Source of the DNA: Streptomyces agglomeratus
GTDB taxonomy: Bacteria > Actinomycetota > Actinomycetes > Streptomycetales > Streptomycetaceae
Reading direction: 5' to 3'
Length of the DNA: 64,000 nucleotides
Assembly (NCBI RefSeq): GCF_001746415.1
Contig: NZ_MEHJ01000002.1
Coordinates: 434,001-498,000, forward strand
The notes beneath the pieces are model-generated. The model worked only from the letters and a program-made list of their open reading frames with translations, was not told the DNA's origin and made no database searches. The translations under genes were made by a program, and so were the position numbers. Positions 9,567-18,051 of the stretch are shown here, one piece after another. Within the stretch, counting starts at the first letter, position 1, and every line of letters starts with the position of its first letter.

Positions 9567-10422
9567 ACTGCTCGAGTCCCTTCGTGAAGAGATGACGGCG
9601 GTACTGCCACTTCAGGTGCTTGTCCGTACGGGAGGGGTCGGTGGGCCGCATCAGGGCGAGGAAGAACAGGGCCTTGACGAGCAGGTATGCGCCCAGGTTC
9701 TGGCCGACCGGCTGTCCCGTTGCGTTCAGGCTCGCGTCGTCCAGCACGGCGAGGTAGCGGCGCCGCTGGCCGGGGCTGGCGGTGTAGCCCTTGTTGCCGC
9801 CCTTGAAGTCGATGATTTCCAGAGCGGGCAGGACGTCGTATCCGAGCGGCACCAGGCCGTGGTGCTGCCAGTCGATGACTCCGGCCGGCAGGACGTTGGG
9901 CAGCCCGTAGTCGAGGTGGCCCCGCACCAGCGGAACCGTGCCAAGGCGGTCCAGGGCGTGATCGAGCGCAGCACGCGTCCGGTCGTTGTCCAGGTCTGGG
10001 TTCTCCGCAAAGACGTTCTGAGTGAATCCGGCGCTGTCCAGCCACTGCCGCAGTGAGCCGGGCGCGGGCACGACAAGGTGGGCGGCCTGGGCGCGCAGCA
10101 GCCGGGCGGCGACCTGCGCGGCGGCGTCGGCGACGTCGTCGTGCAGGGTGCGGCCGCCATCCAGTGACGCCACCGCCCGGTCGTGCAGCGTCTGGCCGCC
10201 CAGCGACTCCTCCACGACGTAGTAGAGGCCGTCGCCAGTGACGCCCTCCTCTAGGACGCGGGGGACCGGATAGTCCAAGTCCGCGATCCGGCGCTGGAAA
10301 CCTGCCTCCGCCTGGAGCTCGGCTCCGCCGGTGCGCCGGTAGCGCGTTCCGTCGGCGGAGACGTACACCGCTCCATCGGCGGCGGTCCGCTTCTTGACGA
10401 ACCGCCAGTCGTTCTCATTCAT
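9481..10422 (-). CDS. Aminoglycoside-phosphotransferase-fold kinase
   Basis: A 313-residue protein starting at ATG 10422, with AAGGAG seven bases upstream; the ATG overlaps the preceding stop (TGATG). It has the APH catalytic loop RGHLDYGLPNVLPAGVIDWQ, where Asp and Asn of the HxDxxxxN motif are kept and the metal-binding Asp lies in VIDW. N-terminal strands (GAVYVSADGTRYRRTGGAEL, YYVVEESLGGQTL) form the nucleotide lobe. Substrates of this fold include aminoglycosides, sugars and nucleosides. Pairing with a nucleotidyltransferase suggests a small biosynthetic or modifying pathway rather than simple resistance. Confidence 0.8.
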   Translation of the reverse strand: MNENDWRFVKKRTAADGAVYVSADGTRYRRTGGAELQAEAGFQRRIADLDYPVPRVLEEGVTGDGLYYVVEESLGGQTLHDRAVASLDGGRTLHDDVADAAAQVAARLLRAQAAHLVVPAPGSLRQWLDSAGFTQNVFAENPDLDNDRTRAALDHALDRLGTVPLVRGHLDYGLPNVLPAGVIDWQHHGLVPLGYDVLPALEIIDFKGGNKGYTASPGQRRRYLAVLDDASLNATGQPVGQNLGAYLLVKALFFLALMRPTDPSRTDKHLKWQYRRHLFTKGLEQYEHTGTVDTAFFPSLEEFVAGHRSGDHP

Positions 10423-10863
10423 CAACTCGCTCCTTCCGGTCCCTTCGCGGAACCGTCGGTGACCGGGTACTCGGGAATGGCACTGGACAGGGTCCGGACG
10501 TCCATGACCCCGCGCATATCACCCGCCGCGACGCGGCGCCGCAGTTCGCCGAGGACGTCACTCCCGGGTATGTCCGGCCGGGCCAGGTGGGCGCGGCGCC
10601 AGAATTTCAGCAGGCCCGGGAGCTGTGCCCCCGTGATGCCCGCCCGGAAGTGCAGTGAGCACACTGGCAGGAACCAGGCGAGGAACAGCTCTCGTAGCGC
10701 CGGGCTTACGCGATGCACCTCGCACAGCCGCTGCAGCGCCGCAGTGTCGTCGTACGGGATGCGCCCGTGCAGCGCGCGTACCGCAGCCGCGTTCCGTTGT
10801 GCCGCCGCAACAGGGCTCCGTAGGCGGCGACGTTCGCCGCGGCGTTTTCGGTGATCGTCATCA
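10422..10863 (-). pseudogene. Conserved hypothetical protein, frameshifted
   Basis: From ATG 10863 (MMTITENAAANVAAYGALLR) the frame soon fails. Near 10800 coding sense moves to AVRALHGRIPYDDTAALQRL, CEVHRVSPALRELFLAWFLP and VCSLHFRAGITGAQLPGLLK, ending at a TGA overlapping the kinase start. Restored, it would be about 147 residues, mostly helical. No family recognised. Its start overlaps the stop of the gene before it. The shift may be genuine decay or an assembly error. Confidence 0.5.
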
Positions 10864-11151
10864 TGGCTGGTCAGCGTTGGACCGGGCAGCAGCGGCCAGT
10901 ACGGCGATGTGCACGCCGGTTCGCGGGTCCAGGACCAGGCCGTTGAGCCCGAGCGGAGCGAGGCTGATGCCGTGGTCGCGGGTGCGGGACAGAATCAGCC
11001 GCTTCGGGACGTTGTGGGCGATGGTCAGCAGATGTCCCGGTACCCGGGCTTGGGGGGCGTGGAAGTCGTCCCGTGCGAGTACGGGTGTGCCTGGGGGTCG
11101 GTCCCAGACCACAGCCGCCGGGTGTGAGGCCGGGAGCCCTCGTGCCCGCAC
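10861..11151 (-). CDS. Hypothetical protein, first gene of the kinase/nucleotidyltransferase operon
   Basis: A 96-residue frame with convincing content: VVWDRPPGTPVLARDDFHAP, GHLLTIAHNVPKRLILSRTR and LGLNGLVLDPRTGVHIAVLA. Its TGA overlaps the ATG of the next gene. The first residues (MRARGLPASH) have no clear ribosome site, so the true start may lie at another codon. No known domain. It probably works with the downstream kinase and nucleotidyltransferase, since all four genes are translationally coupled. Confidence 0.5.
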   Translation of the reverse strand: MRARGLPASHPAAVVWDRPPGTPVLARDDFHAPQARVPGHLLTIAHNVPKRLILSRTRDHGISLAPLGLNGLVLDPRTGVHIAVLAAAARSNADQP

Positions 11152-11425
11152 GCCCAGCAGCCTCGCGGGTCTGCGATATATGGCACTGCTGTGCCTGCGC
11201 CGAAGCTCAACGGTGTGGTTGCCCTGGCGATTGGGACGGTTTTTGGACTGGTGCTGCGGGGCGGGGCTCGTACGGGTAGCTGGAATGGCTTACCAGTTCC
11301 GTCACCGGGAGCTACAGAATTTCTTGCCCGAACCACTCCATGATGACGGGTCCGGAGGCGCCAGGCTGCGGCCGCCCTCGCGGGTGATTCGAGACCAGCC
11401 GCGGATCCCGTCAATGCGGTTTGGC

Positions 11426-12106
11426 TCAGGAGATGTGGAGTTCCGTGCACGCCGGCCCGTGCGGCGTCCTGGCAGCGCAGTCCCCCGCCTCGGACTTGTC
11501 GGGGTTGACGGCCGAAATCGCGACCACCAACGTTCCTGCCGGAGGCGCAAACGGGATATCGATCTGCTGCGTGATCTCCCCCCTATCGTCAGGCCTGAGC
11601 ACACTCCAGTAGAGGTCCCCCGACTTCTCGGACGGAAGATTCACAGGGGTTACGGACACCTCGATGTGCGCCCACTTCTGGACGCCGTCGGCGTGCACGC
11701 CGAAGCGCAGCCGCATGTTGGAACGAGGTCCGTCAAGTTTGACGTCGGTGATGGTCGGGCGGCCGCTTCCGGCCGCGGCCTGGGCGGCGCCGACCACGGC
11801 AATGCTCAGTGATGCCATGTAGAAGATGACGCCGAGGACGAGCACCCCCGTCTCCCACAAGACCCCGCGTGCGGTGGGGCGGATGAGTAGTGCGGTGATG
11901 CTGCAGACGATGGCGATGATGGCGCAGAGCGAGGCCACGTAGATGGGCCACGACCTGTTGTTGAGAGCGACGAACACGAACTCGCTATTGAGCCCCAAGG
12001 TGGTCATGATACCGGCCACTGCCACGAGGGCACCGGCAAGGATCTTGGCCACGTCGTCCAGCCGCTTTCCCAGCGTGGCCTGAATCTCTCCGATGGTCGG
12101 GGGCAT
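11426..12106 (-). CDS. Hypothetical membrane protein
   Basis: A 226-residue protein with a cytoplasmic N-terminus (MPPTIGEIQATLGKRLDDVA) and three membrane helices: LAGALVAVAGIMTTLGL, WPIYVASLCAIIAIVCSIT and VLVLGVIFYMASLSIAVVG. A soluble, probably extracytoplasmic, beta-rich domain of about 105 residues follows, with ITDVKLDGPRSNMRLRFGVH and QKWAHIEVSVTPVNLPSEKS. Start ATG 12106 has AAGGGAA upstream; a start 13 codons earlier has none. No family recognised. It lies alone on the minus strand. Confidence 0.65.
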   Translation of the reverse strand: MPPTIGEIQATLGKRLDDVAKILAGALVAVAGIMTTLGLNSEFVFVALNNRSWPIYVASLCAIIAIVCSITALLIRPTARGVLWETGVLVLGVIFYMASLSIAVVGAAQAAAGSGRPTITDVKLDGPRSNMRLRFGVHADGVQKWAHIEVSVTPVNLPSEKSGDLYWSVLRPDDRGEITQQIDIPFAPPAGTLVVAISAVNPDKSEAGDCAARTPHGPACTELHIS

Positions 12107-12322
12107 GGATTCCCTTGGTTTCGAAGGCTCTTTCGCACCGCCCATTGCGCGCTACCCGATCGTTGAGCCCTGCCGGACAGGACAACTGCTGGACAAAGTC
12201 AGATTCGCATCCAGCCCAGGACGGGCCGGTGATTGGGACTGCGGGAAGCCGGGCCGTCGGCGGACGTTTCCCCAGACGGCCCAACCCGCAGCGCCTGGCC
12301 GGTCTAAGGGCTGCCCGGCAGG

Positions 12323-12430
12323 TCATGGGCGGAGCCAGAGCCGGATCGTAGCGACGGTGACCGCGCCGTAGGAGACATACGCTCTCTTGTCGTACCTGGT
12401 GGCTACGGCCCGGGAGCCCTTGAGAGTCTG
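12323..12430 (-). mobile_element. IS5-family transposase 3' fragment
   Basis: The last 30 or so codons read SRAVATRYDKRAYVSYGAVT then VATIRLWLRP and a stop, the standard C-terminus of Streptomyces IS5-type transposases. Everything upstream of the catalytic region is missing, and no inverted repeat is identifiable. It is a dead remnant. Confidence 0.65.
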
Positions 12431-12555
12431 AGGTCGTCCTCCTTCCAGGCCTGCGGGTTGTGTGACCGGCCGGGGGCGGGGAGCAACAGGGCCGTCAGGG
12501 GCGGCCGTACGGGAGATGGGAGGATGGGAGCCATGCGAGAGGTGAGGTGCGGGAA

Positions 12556-12753
12556 ATGAGCATGGCTGTGCTGGTCCTGTCGGGGGTGCTCGCGCTCGCT
12601 GCTGGCGGATGTGTCTGTGTGGTGTGGGCGGCGCGGGGTGGACCCCGCTGGGTGCGTGCGGTGGCAGCCGTGACTCTGGCGGCGGCCGAACTGGTGTCCT
12701 GGATGGGCCGCACGAGCAGGAATGCGGGCTCTCGCGGCGGCTCCGACGACTGA
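12556..12753 (+). CDS. Small membrane protein
   Basis: A 65-residue protein with one long hydrophobic segment (MAVLVLSGVLALAAGGCVCV) and a second weaker one (AVAAVTLAAAELVSWMG), ending in a polar tail. ATG 12556 is preceded by GAGGTGAGG. It could be a two-helix hairpin protein. No family recognised; such small frames can arise by chance in high-GC DNA. Confidence 0.4.
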   Translation: MSMAVLVLSGVLALAAGGCVCVVWAARGGPRWVRAVAAVTLAAAELVSWMGRTSRNAGSRGGSDD

Positions 12754-12939
12754 CCTCCTCTTCAGCCCATGGCAACGTCCGGCTCACGGGTCGAACGGTG
12801 GCGGCAGCGCAGGCGTTTGTCTGTCGGTGGGGCAATGGGAGGCTCCTCCCTTGCCGCGGCGAGCGCCTCGATGCATGCCACGGGGCCAGACCGATGCCCG
12901 CCGCCGTCGGGTGGCGGGCCTTCTGGTCGGGTGCCGTTC

Positions 12940-14163
12940 TCAGCTGACCTTGTCGAGCAGCAGCTTTGCGGCCACCGTCGCGCCGTCGGTGCGGATCGTG
13001 CCGGCCACAGCGGCTGCCCGGGCTCCGGTCTCGGGAGCCAGGGCGACACCGAGCGCGGCCGACAGGGACTCGAAGGTCGGGTTCGGGCCGTCGTGTGCCG
13101 CGCCGATGCCGAGGTCGGCCACGCGGCCGGCCCAGTACGGCTGGTCCGCCAGCTGGGGTACGACCACCTGGGGCGCACCGGCCCGGGCGGCCGTGGTCGT
13201 GGTGCCCGCGCCGCCGTGGTGGACGACGGCGGCGACACGCGGGAACAGGGCGTGGTGGTTGACCTCGCCGACGGTCAAGCAGTCGTCCTGGTCGTCGGCC
13301 ACGGCCAAGTCGGCCCAGCCGCGGGAGAGGAGCACACGGCGGCCCTGCGCCCGGACCGCCTCGACGGCCGCCCGGGCCACGTCGTCTGCGTCGCGCATGG
13401 GAATGCTGCCGAACCCCACGTACACCGGCGGTTCGCCGGCGTGGAGGAACGCCTCCACGCCGGCCGGCAGCGGGCGGTCGTCCGTCCGGAACCACGCGCC
13501 GGTCTGCACCACGTCGAGGTCCGTCGGCTCCTGCCACGGGCTGAGGACCGGGTCAGCGGCCAACCAGGGGCGATCGGTGAGGACGTGGTCGCGGAAGTTG
13601 CCCACCGGCGGCAGGCCGATGGACTCCCGGTGGGTGTTGAGACCAGTCCCGAACAGTACGTTCATGGTCTCGGTGTCCAGGTCCCACAACATTCGGTTGT
13701 CGGCCACGCCGGGCGGGAAGGGCCGGCCCGGCCGCTCGAACGGCGGATGGTGCGGCGAGGGCAGGTAGGCGGGGAAGTAGGCAACGAACACGTAAGGGAC
13801 GCCCAGGTGCTCGGCTGCCGTCCTCGCGCCGGCTGCGGCCGGCAGCAGACCGGTCGCCAGGATCACGTCGCATCCCTCGGCAGCCGTGACGACCGCCTCG
13901 TACGTCGTGGCAGTCAACGCGGCCGCACGTGCGGGCAGCCCCTCCGCAGGAGCCTTCGCCTTCCCGGTGAGCACCCCCTTCACGAACGGGCGCACCGGCT
14001 CGCCGATCGGCACCAGCGGGAAACCGACGGAGTCGAACAGCTCCGCAAAGTCCGGAGGCGTGCACATCCGCAGGTCCACTCCCAGGTCCCGCAGCTGCAC
14101 CGCAACCGCCACCAGCGGTTCGACGTCTCCGCGCGACCCATAAGCCATCAACAGCACACGCAT
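12940..14163 (-). CDS. GT1-family glycosyltransferase (MGT/GtfB type)
   Basis: A 407-residue enzyme, normal for antibiotic- and macrolide-type glycosyltransferases with the GT-B fold. The start MRVLLMAYGSRGDVEPLVAV carries the acceptor-side GSRGDVEP motif. The C-terminal half has the nucleotide-sugar signature: EVNHHALFPRVAAVVHHGGA then GTTTTAARAGAPQVVVPQLA and DQPYWAGRV, including the HHGG phosphate-binding loop and the DQ sugar-binding pair. It should transfer a sugar from an NDP donor to a small hydrophobic acceptor. No biosynthetic cluster adjoins it, so self-resistance or xenobiotic glycosylation is possible. Confidence 0.92.
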   Translation of the reverse strand: MRVLLMAYGSRGDVEPLVAVAVQLRDLGVDLRMCTPPDFAELFDSVGFPLVPIGEPVRPFVKGVLTGKAKAPAEGLPARAAALTATTYEAVVTAAEGCDVILATGLLPAAAGARTAAEHLGVPYVFVAYFPAYLPSPHHPPFERPGRPFPPGVADNRMLWDLDTETMNVLFGTGLNTHRESIGLPPVGNFRDHVLTDRPWLAADPVLSPWQEPTDLDVVQTGAWFRTDDRPLPAGVEAFLHAGEPPVYVGFGSIPMRDADDVARAAVEAVRAQGRRVLLSRGWADLAVADDQDDCLTVGEVNHHALFPRVAAVVHHGGAGTTTTAARAGAPQVVVPQLADQPYWAGRVADLGIGAAHDGPNPTFESLSAALGVALAPETGARAAAVAGTIRTDGATVAAKLLLDKVS

Positions 14164-14761
14164 GTAGTAAGTCTCATTTCGTGGGAACTCGGGCTCGGCC
14201 TGGCAGCGGCCCGGTCTTGCTGTAAATGACAGTGGTCAACGTAGGTCAGCTTGCGCAAGAGCTGCTCGTGCTTAGAAAGGGATATGAGTACAAAACAGGT
14301 CGCGCCGGTAGGAGCTGCCTGGCCTCGTGATTCTGGGTTAGGTGGGCGATTCTGCGGCACCCCAGGTGTCTTGCCGCAAGCCCCCCTGCGCGCGATACCT
14401 TGATCGTGGAATGCGGCTACTCCGCTTTCCCGCTCTGGTTCGCTGATGATGGACAAGCACACGCAAAGCACCGCCGCCCCCGTGGGCCGGCTGGAACCGC
14501 TGGCCGAGAGGGATCCCTTCCCGCCTGCCTCACCGGCTGAGCTTCGGTGAGGAGTACTCAACCTTCCCTACGTACTCCTGTAGGACGGGGTCCGCCGCCG
14601 CGCGGAGCGGGTACGCGAGACGTCACGGGTGACGGATCGCTGTACCCCTCCGCTCCGCCGACCGGCGCTGACGCCTACTGGAGTAGGCGGCGGCCCGGCT
14701 TACTCGTGCTCGGGAGTGTTCTTGGCGGCCCCGCCCCGGGCCGTACCGGGGGGTGGAAAGT
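14164..14761. other. Intergenic
   Basis: About 600 bases with no convincing gene. The part next to 14163 is AT-richer (gtaaatgacagtggtcaacg) and probably holds the glycosyltransferase promoter. Open frames here have unlikely compositions. Confidence 0.5.
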
Positions 14762-15112
14762 TCAGCGGGCCCAGTACCACTGGTCGAGCTGGTAAGCGGC
14801 GAGCGTACACAGCGGTATCTGGCTGCGCCGGCCGTCCGCATCTTCGACGGTGAGCTGTGTGGTGTCCCGGCTGACGATGAACAGCAGCTCGGGCTCGTCA
14901 CCGGCCCCGGTGTCGGGGCGCAGTGTCCACAGCTGCCCGGCTTCGGCGAGGAGCCAGGGGTCCCCGGCGAGGACGCCTTCACAGACGAGTCGGTAGGCGA
15001 CGGGTTCGGGAAGCAGGTCGGAGGTGATGAGGTCGCGGACGAGGGCGCCGACGACCTGGCCGGCACGCTCGGGTCCGATGATCAGATCGAGGGGAACGGT
15101 GCGCGATTGCAT
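14762..15112 (-). CDS. Conserved hypothetical protein of the GGDEF operon
   Basis: A 116-residue acidic soluble protein: MQSRTVPLDLIIGPERAGQV, VVGALVRDLITSDLLPEPVA and LLFIVSRDTTQLTVEDADGR, ending QIPLCTLAAYQLDQWYWAR. No domain recognised. It lies 96 bases downstream of the small Cys-protein gene on the same strand, so it is probably part of the same transcript as the GGDEF gene. Confidence 0.65.
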   Translation of the reverse strand: MQSRTVPLDLIIGPERAGQVVGALVRDLITSDLLPEPVAYRLVCEGVLAGDPWLLAEAGQLWTLRPDTGAGDEPELLFIVSRDTTQLTVEDADGRRSQIPLCTLAAYQLDQWYWAR

Positions 15113-15208
15113 GAGGTGTCCTTACTCGGGCAGGCTGTGGGTGCCCCGGGGATGGCTGGCTGGCGACTTGCTGGTGACGGAACAGCCCGCCCCGGGGCAT
15201 TACTGTGC

Positions 15209-15466
15209 TCAGGCGTGATCACGCTTCGTGCGGGACTTGGGCTCCGCGTCGGAGACGAACCGCACCTCGGTCGGATGGGCGGTGTTCCAGTCTTCGGCGC
15301 AGACCTTGTGCACCGGCTCCCCCCTGTGGGAGCGCAGCGGGGTGGGCCGGTCGCACACGACGCACGGCTTGTCTTCCCACCGGTTGAAGTGGCAGCTGTC
15401 GCGCCAGACAAGCAGCCGCCGCCCCGGGCCCGTAACAGGTGGGTGCGGCTGCCGGGCGGCGGTCAT
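15209..15466 (-). CDS. Small Cys-cluster (zinc-binding-like) protein
   Basis: An 85-residue basic protein with DSCHFNRWEDKPCVVCDRPT and HKVCAEDWN, giving CxxC plus His and Cys ligands spaced like a small zinc knuckle. Its ATG overlaps the stop of the GGDEF gene (ATGA), so the two are translated together. I know no named family. A role as partner or regulator of the diguanylate cyclase-like protein is inference from the coupling. Confidence 0.6.
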   Translation of the reverse strand: MTAARQPHPPVTGPGRRLLVWRDSCHFNRWEDKPCVVCDRPTPLRSHRGEPVHKVCAEDWNTAHPTEVRFVSDAEPKSRTKRDHA

Positions 15467-16128
15467 GCTGCGGCGCTGGTCGGACGGGCGTGGGTGCCGG
15501 GGCGGCCTTCGCGGCGGCCGTTGACGCTGCGCGCCTGTGCGTGGTGGGGCCGGGCCTGAACGACAACGCCCTGGTGCTTGCCCTCATACATCGCCGCGTC
15601 GGCCGCGCGCATCAGAACGGCCAGGTCGCGCGAGCCGACGGTGCCCTGCGTCGCAGCCCCGGCTGATACCGCGAGAGGCAGCTGCTCGTCGTCGTAGCTG
15701 AGCGGCTGGGCGAGCAGGACGGCGAGGTGCTCCAAGCGCAGGGCCTGGTGCCGGGGGCGGACGCGGGTGAGAGCGGCGAATTCATCACCTCCGAGCCTGC
15801 CGACCGCGCCGCGCTTGCCTGCCCATTCGGTGAGCCGGGCACCGATCGCGGCGAGGGCGATGTCACCGGCGGCATGTCCGAAGGTGTCGTTGAGGGTCTT
15901 GAAGTGGTCGGCGTCCGCGAGGATCACGATCGTGTCGTGCGGGTGTCGCTCGAGGATCCGCTGCGCTCGCGTGAGGAAGGGTTCGCGGCGCAGGGTGCCG
16001 GTCAGCAGGTTGCGCTGGGCGGCGGCCAGGCGCCGGTGGAGGACGATCGTGTGGGCGGTCCATCCGGCCAGCGGCACGGCGGCCGCGGTGATGTGGAGGC
16101 TCTTCCTCGGTAAGGCGGGGCTGGTCAT
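15463..16128 (-). CDS. GGDEF-domain diguanylate cyclase-like membrane protein
   Basis: A 221-residue protein starting at ATG 16128, with AGAGGAAG seven bases upstream. Residues 8-30 (HITAAAVPLAGWTAHTIVLH) form a short membrane segment. The GGDEF domain follows: LTGTLRREPFLTRAQRIL, ADADHFKTLNDTFGHAAGD and the active-site GRLGGDEFAAL. The intact GGDEF and the metal-binding Asp in ILADADHF predict c-di-GMP synthesis. I see no clear RxxD inhibitory site. There is no sensor domain, so input may come from the coupled Cys-cluster protein. Longer in-frame starts upstream run through the 9-bp repeat and were rejected. Confidence 0.85.
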   Translation of the reverse strand: MTSPALPRKSLHITAAAVPLAGWTAHTIVLHRRLAAAQRNLLTGTLRREPFLTRAQRILERHPHDTIVILADADHFKTLNDTFGHAAGDIALAAIGARLTEWAGKRGAVGRLGGDEFAALTRVRPRHQALRLEHLAVLLAQPLSYDDEQLPLAVSAGAATQGTVGSRDLAVLMRAADAAMYEGKHQGVVVQARPHHAQARSVNGRREGRPGTHARPTSAAA

Positions 16129-16351
16129 ACTGGGGCTTCCTCTCGTACTTGCTGCGGGATGGGAAGCCCGGAGCAGCCGACGTACGTGGGCAACGGAAGG
16201 CGGCTGCTTCGGGCACTGCACTGCCGGGTTCAGGCGGCGAGCTGGTGGCGTGCCGGCGGGGAGCGATGTAGCTGGCCGGGTCGGCCGGGGTGCCGTCGTG
16301 GCACTCCAGGCAACTGCTGAGAGAAGTCGGCAGGACGAAGTGGTATCTGTG

Positions 16352-16432
16352 GCGGCAGGTGCGGCAGGTGCGGCAGGTGCGGCAGGTGCGGCAGGTGCGG
16401 CAGGGGCGGCAGGGGCGGCAGGTGCGGCAGGT
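16352..16432. repeat. Nine tandem copies of a 9-bp repeat
   Basis: Nine contiguous 9-bp units of GCGGCAGGT; the sixth and seventh have a final G instead of T. The array lies about 220 bases upstream of the GGDEF start. On the minus strand it could encode Ala-Ala-Pro repeats, but no real gene appears to span it. Confidence 0.9.
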
Positions 16433-16785
16433 CTGTCTGGCTGCCATGGCCTGTCGAGTGCGTATTCCTTGGCGATCATCGGCCGGACCGGCAGGGCCTT
16501 CGCGATCTCGAACAGCAGGCCGTTCTTGGAGCCGCGTGTCTCAAGTTCGGCGACTGGATCGTGACCGTCGGGCCGCAGGCCCCATGATCCGCAGCTGGCG
16601 TTTTGTCGCCAGCCCTGAGAGTGCGCAGTTCCGCTTGAAAACCGAAACCAGCGGTGCGGTGGAATCTCAAGGTTCACTTGCCAGGACCCGCTGGTGGGGT
16701 GTCGGTTCTGGAGCGTGGAGGCATGCGGGTTCGTGCGCGGCGTGTCAGGCAGGATGGGGCTCCAATCGGTAGGGGAGGCCGCGGG

Positions 16786-17268
16786 GTGGGTTACGAATTG
16801 CAGGCAGTGATCGCGGCAGACGAGTTGCTGCGCGTCGCGTCGCGGGTGGTTCCCGGGGCCCGAGTGGTGCCTATTCGTCAGGGCCTGTCGCTGATGCCGA
16901 TGACCGATGAGGTCTTCGACGCCGTGACAGACGGCAGCGATGGAGGGGATCTGGGGTTCTGGCGGCTGCCGGGGGGCTTCGAGACGGTGCTCGCTCAGTG
17001 GTCCTCCGCAGGACCAGTCGCCTATGTGGAAGCTGAGTATTTCGGAGGAGTTGGCGAGCAGCGAGCCGCCGTCTGGGCTGGCGGCTCGCTGGCGCTGGGA
17101 CCACTGGACACGCCCACAAGGAAGCGGTTCTCGCGGGCGGTCAGCCCGATCTCCCAGGCCCTGCAGCGGCTTGGCGCACAAAAGCTCCTGGGAGAGGACG
17201 AGTTCGAGGCCGCAGGACTTGATCGCCACCGAAACAACGAGGACTGGATCTCGTCCAGCGCCCCTTGA
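16786..17268 (+). CDS. Conserved Streptomyces hypothetical protein
   Basis: A 160-residue soluble protein from GTG 16786, which has GGGGAGG about six bases upstream. It reads VGYELQAVIAADELLRVASR, RVVPIRQGLSLMPMTDEVFD, GFWRLPGGFETVLAQWSSAG and PVAYVEAEYFGGVGEQRAAV. I recall similar proteins in many Streptomyces, some near toxin loci, but no function. The frame extends 44 codons upstream without coding character. It lies alone between the GGDEF operon and the CRISPR relic. Confidence 0.75.
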   Translation: MGYELQAVIAADELLRVASRVVPGARVVPIRQGLSLMPMTDEVFDAVTDGSDGGDLGFWRLPGGFETVLAQWSSAGPVAYVEAEYFGGVGEQRAAVWAGGSLALGPLDTPTRKRFSRAVSPISQALQRLGAQKLLGEDEFEAAGLDRHRNNEDWISSSAP

Positions 17269-17756
17269 GTCCGCGATAGACGGCGGCAACTTCCGGAATC
17301 CCGCATAGCCCCGCAAGGTGCAGGCCGAACTCGCAGACTCCGCCAGCAATTGGGAAAGGTTGACATGCTCGGATGGCGGACAGAAGTAGGGCTCTGACCT
17401 GCTCACTTGCGCTTCCCCGTACGCTGCGCCTCTCACGGAACCCGCGTGAACTCCAGTTGGGATCTTCGTCTCGGGTTCGGACGGGGCGTGCGGGTCGGCA
17501 TCGACCAGGTTCTCGTCCTGGCCTCTCGCTACGGGGCCCAGGGGCCGGGCAGTCGGCGGGGCGGGAGCGGGGTAGCGGGGCCCGGGCCGTGTGGGGCGCG
17601 GTCGGCCTGTTCGGCGCCGGGGACGCGGTGGGATCATGGAGATACTCCCTTGCATGGAGTAGAGGAGCGGGGCGGGCTCGTGGCACCTGGGGAGGTTCGC
17701 GGGCACGCCCCGTTCCGCATGTCGCGAGTGGGTTGGTGTCAGCGAAGCGCTGCGTT
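17269..17756. other. Intergenic
   Basis: Nearly 500 bases with no gene I can support. A long minus-strand frame passes through, but its translation is Pro/Arg-rich low-quality sequence. Confidence 0.5.
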
Positions 17757-18051
17757 CTAGAAGGGCGGTTCGTCCAGGACGCTGGTGTGACGCCGGTCGG
17801 CGATCGAGGTGCGGCGGTTGCGCAGACGCCAGTCGCACGGCACCGGGTGGCCGGGGGCGGTGTCAAGTTCGTCGAGGATGACGACGAGCGCGTCCTGGTC
17901 GGGCAGTTCGATGTCGATGTAGATGCCGCAGGCGCACGGGCGATCAGGGTGATCGTGTGGACCATGTCGCCGTCCTCGTCGTGGCCGACCTGGATGAGGC
18001 TGTAGTGGAGCCACGACGACCCACCTACCCCACCGGGGTACACCAGGACGC
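17757..18051 (-). pseudogene. Conserved hypothetical protein, single-base frameshift
   Basis: Reading minus, SSWLHYSLIQVGHDEDGDMV and HTITLIA are followed by loss of one base near 17938. Coding resumes as CACGIYIDIELPDQDALVVI, LDELDTAPGHPVPCDWRLRN and RRTSIADRRHTSVLDEPPF. The two halves plainly belong to one protein of roughly 100 residues or more. The 5' end runs into the CRISPR relic, so the N-terminus is probably lost. The same family is represented at 362-670. Function unknown. Confidence 0.6.

Noticed and set aside
12769..14229. 486-codon plus-strand frame
   Set aside because: Antisense to the glycosyltransferase gene, with no domain.
16352..16432. Considered as a CRISPR or Pro-rich coding repeat
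   Set aside because: Units are contiguous 9-mers without spacers, so it is a simple tandem repeat.
15463..17838. 791-codon minus-strand frame containing the GGDEF gene with Ala-Ala-Pro repeats
   Set aside because: Upstream of ATG 16128 the composition is not protein-like. The repeat is better explained as a 9-bp DNA array, and the GGDEF gene has its own ribosome site.
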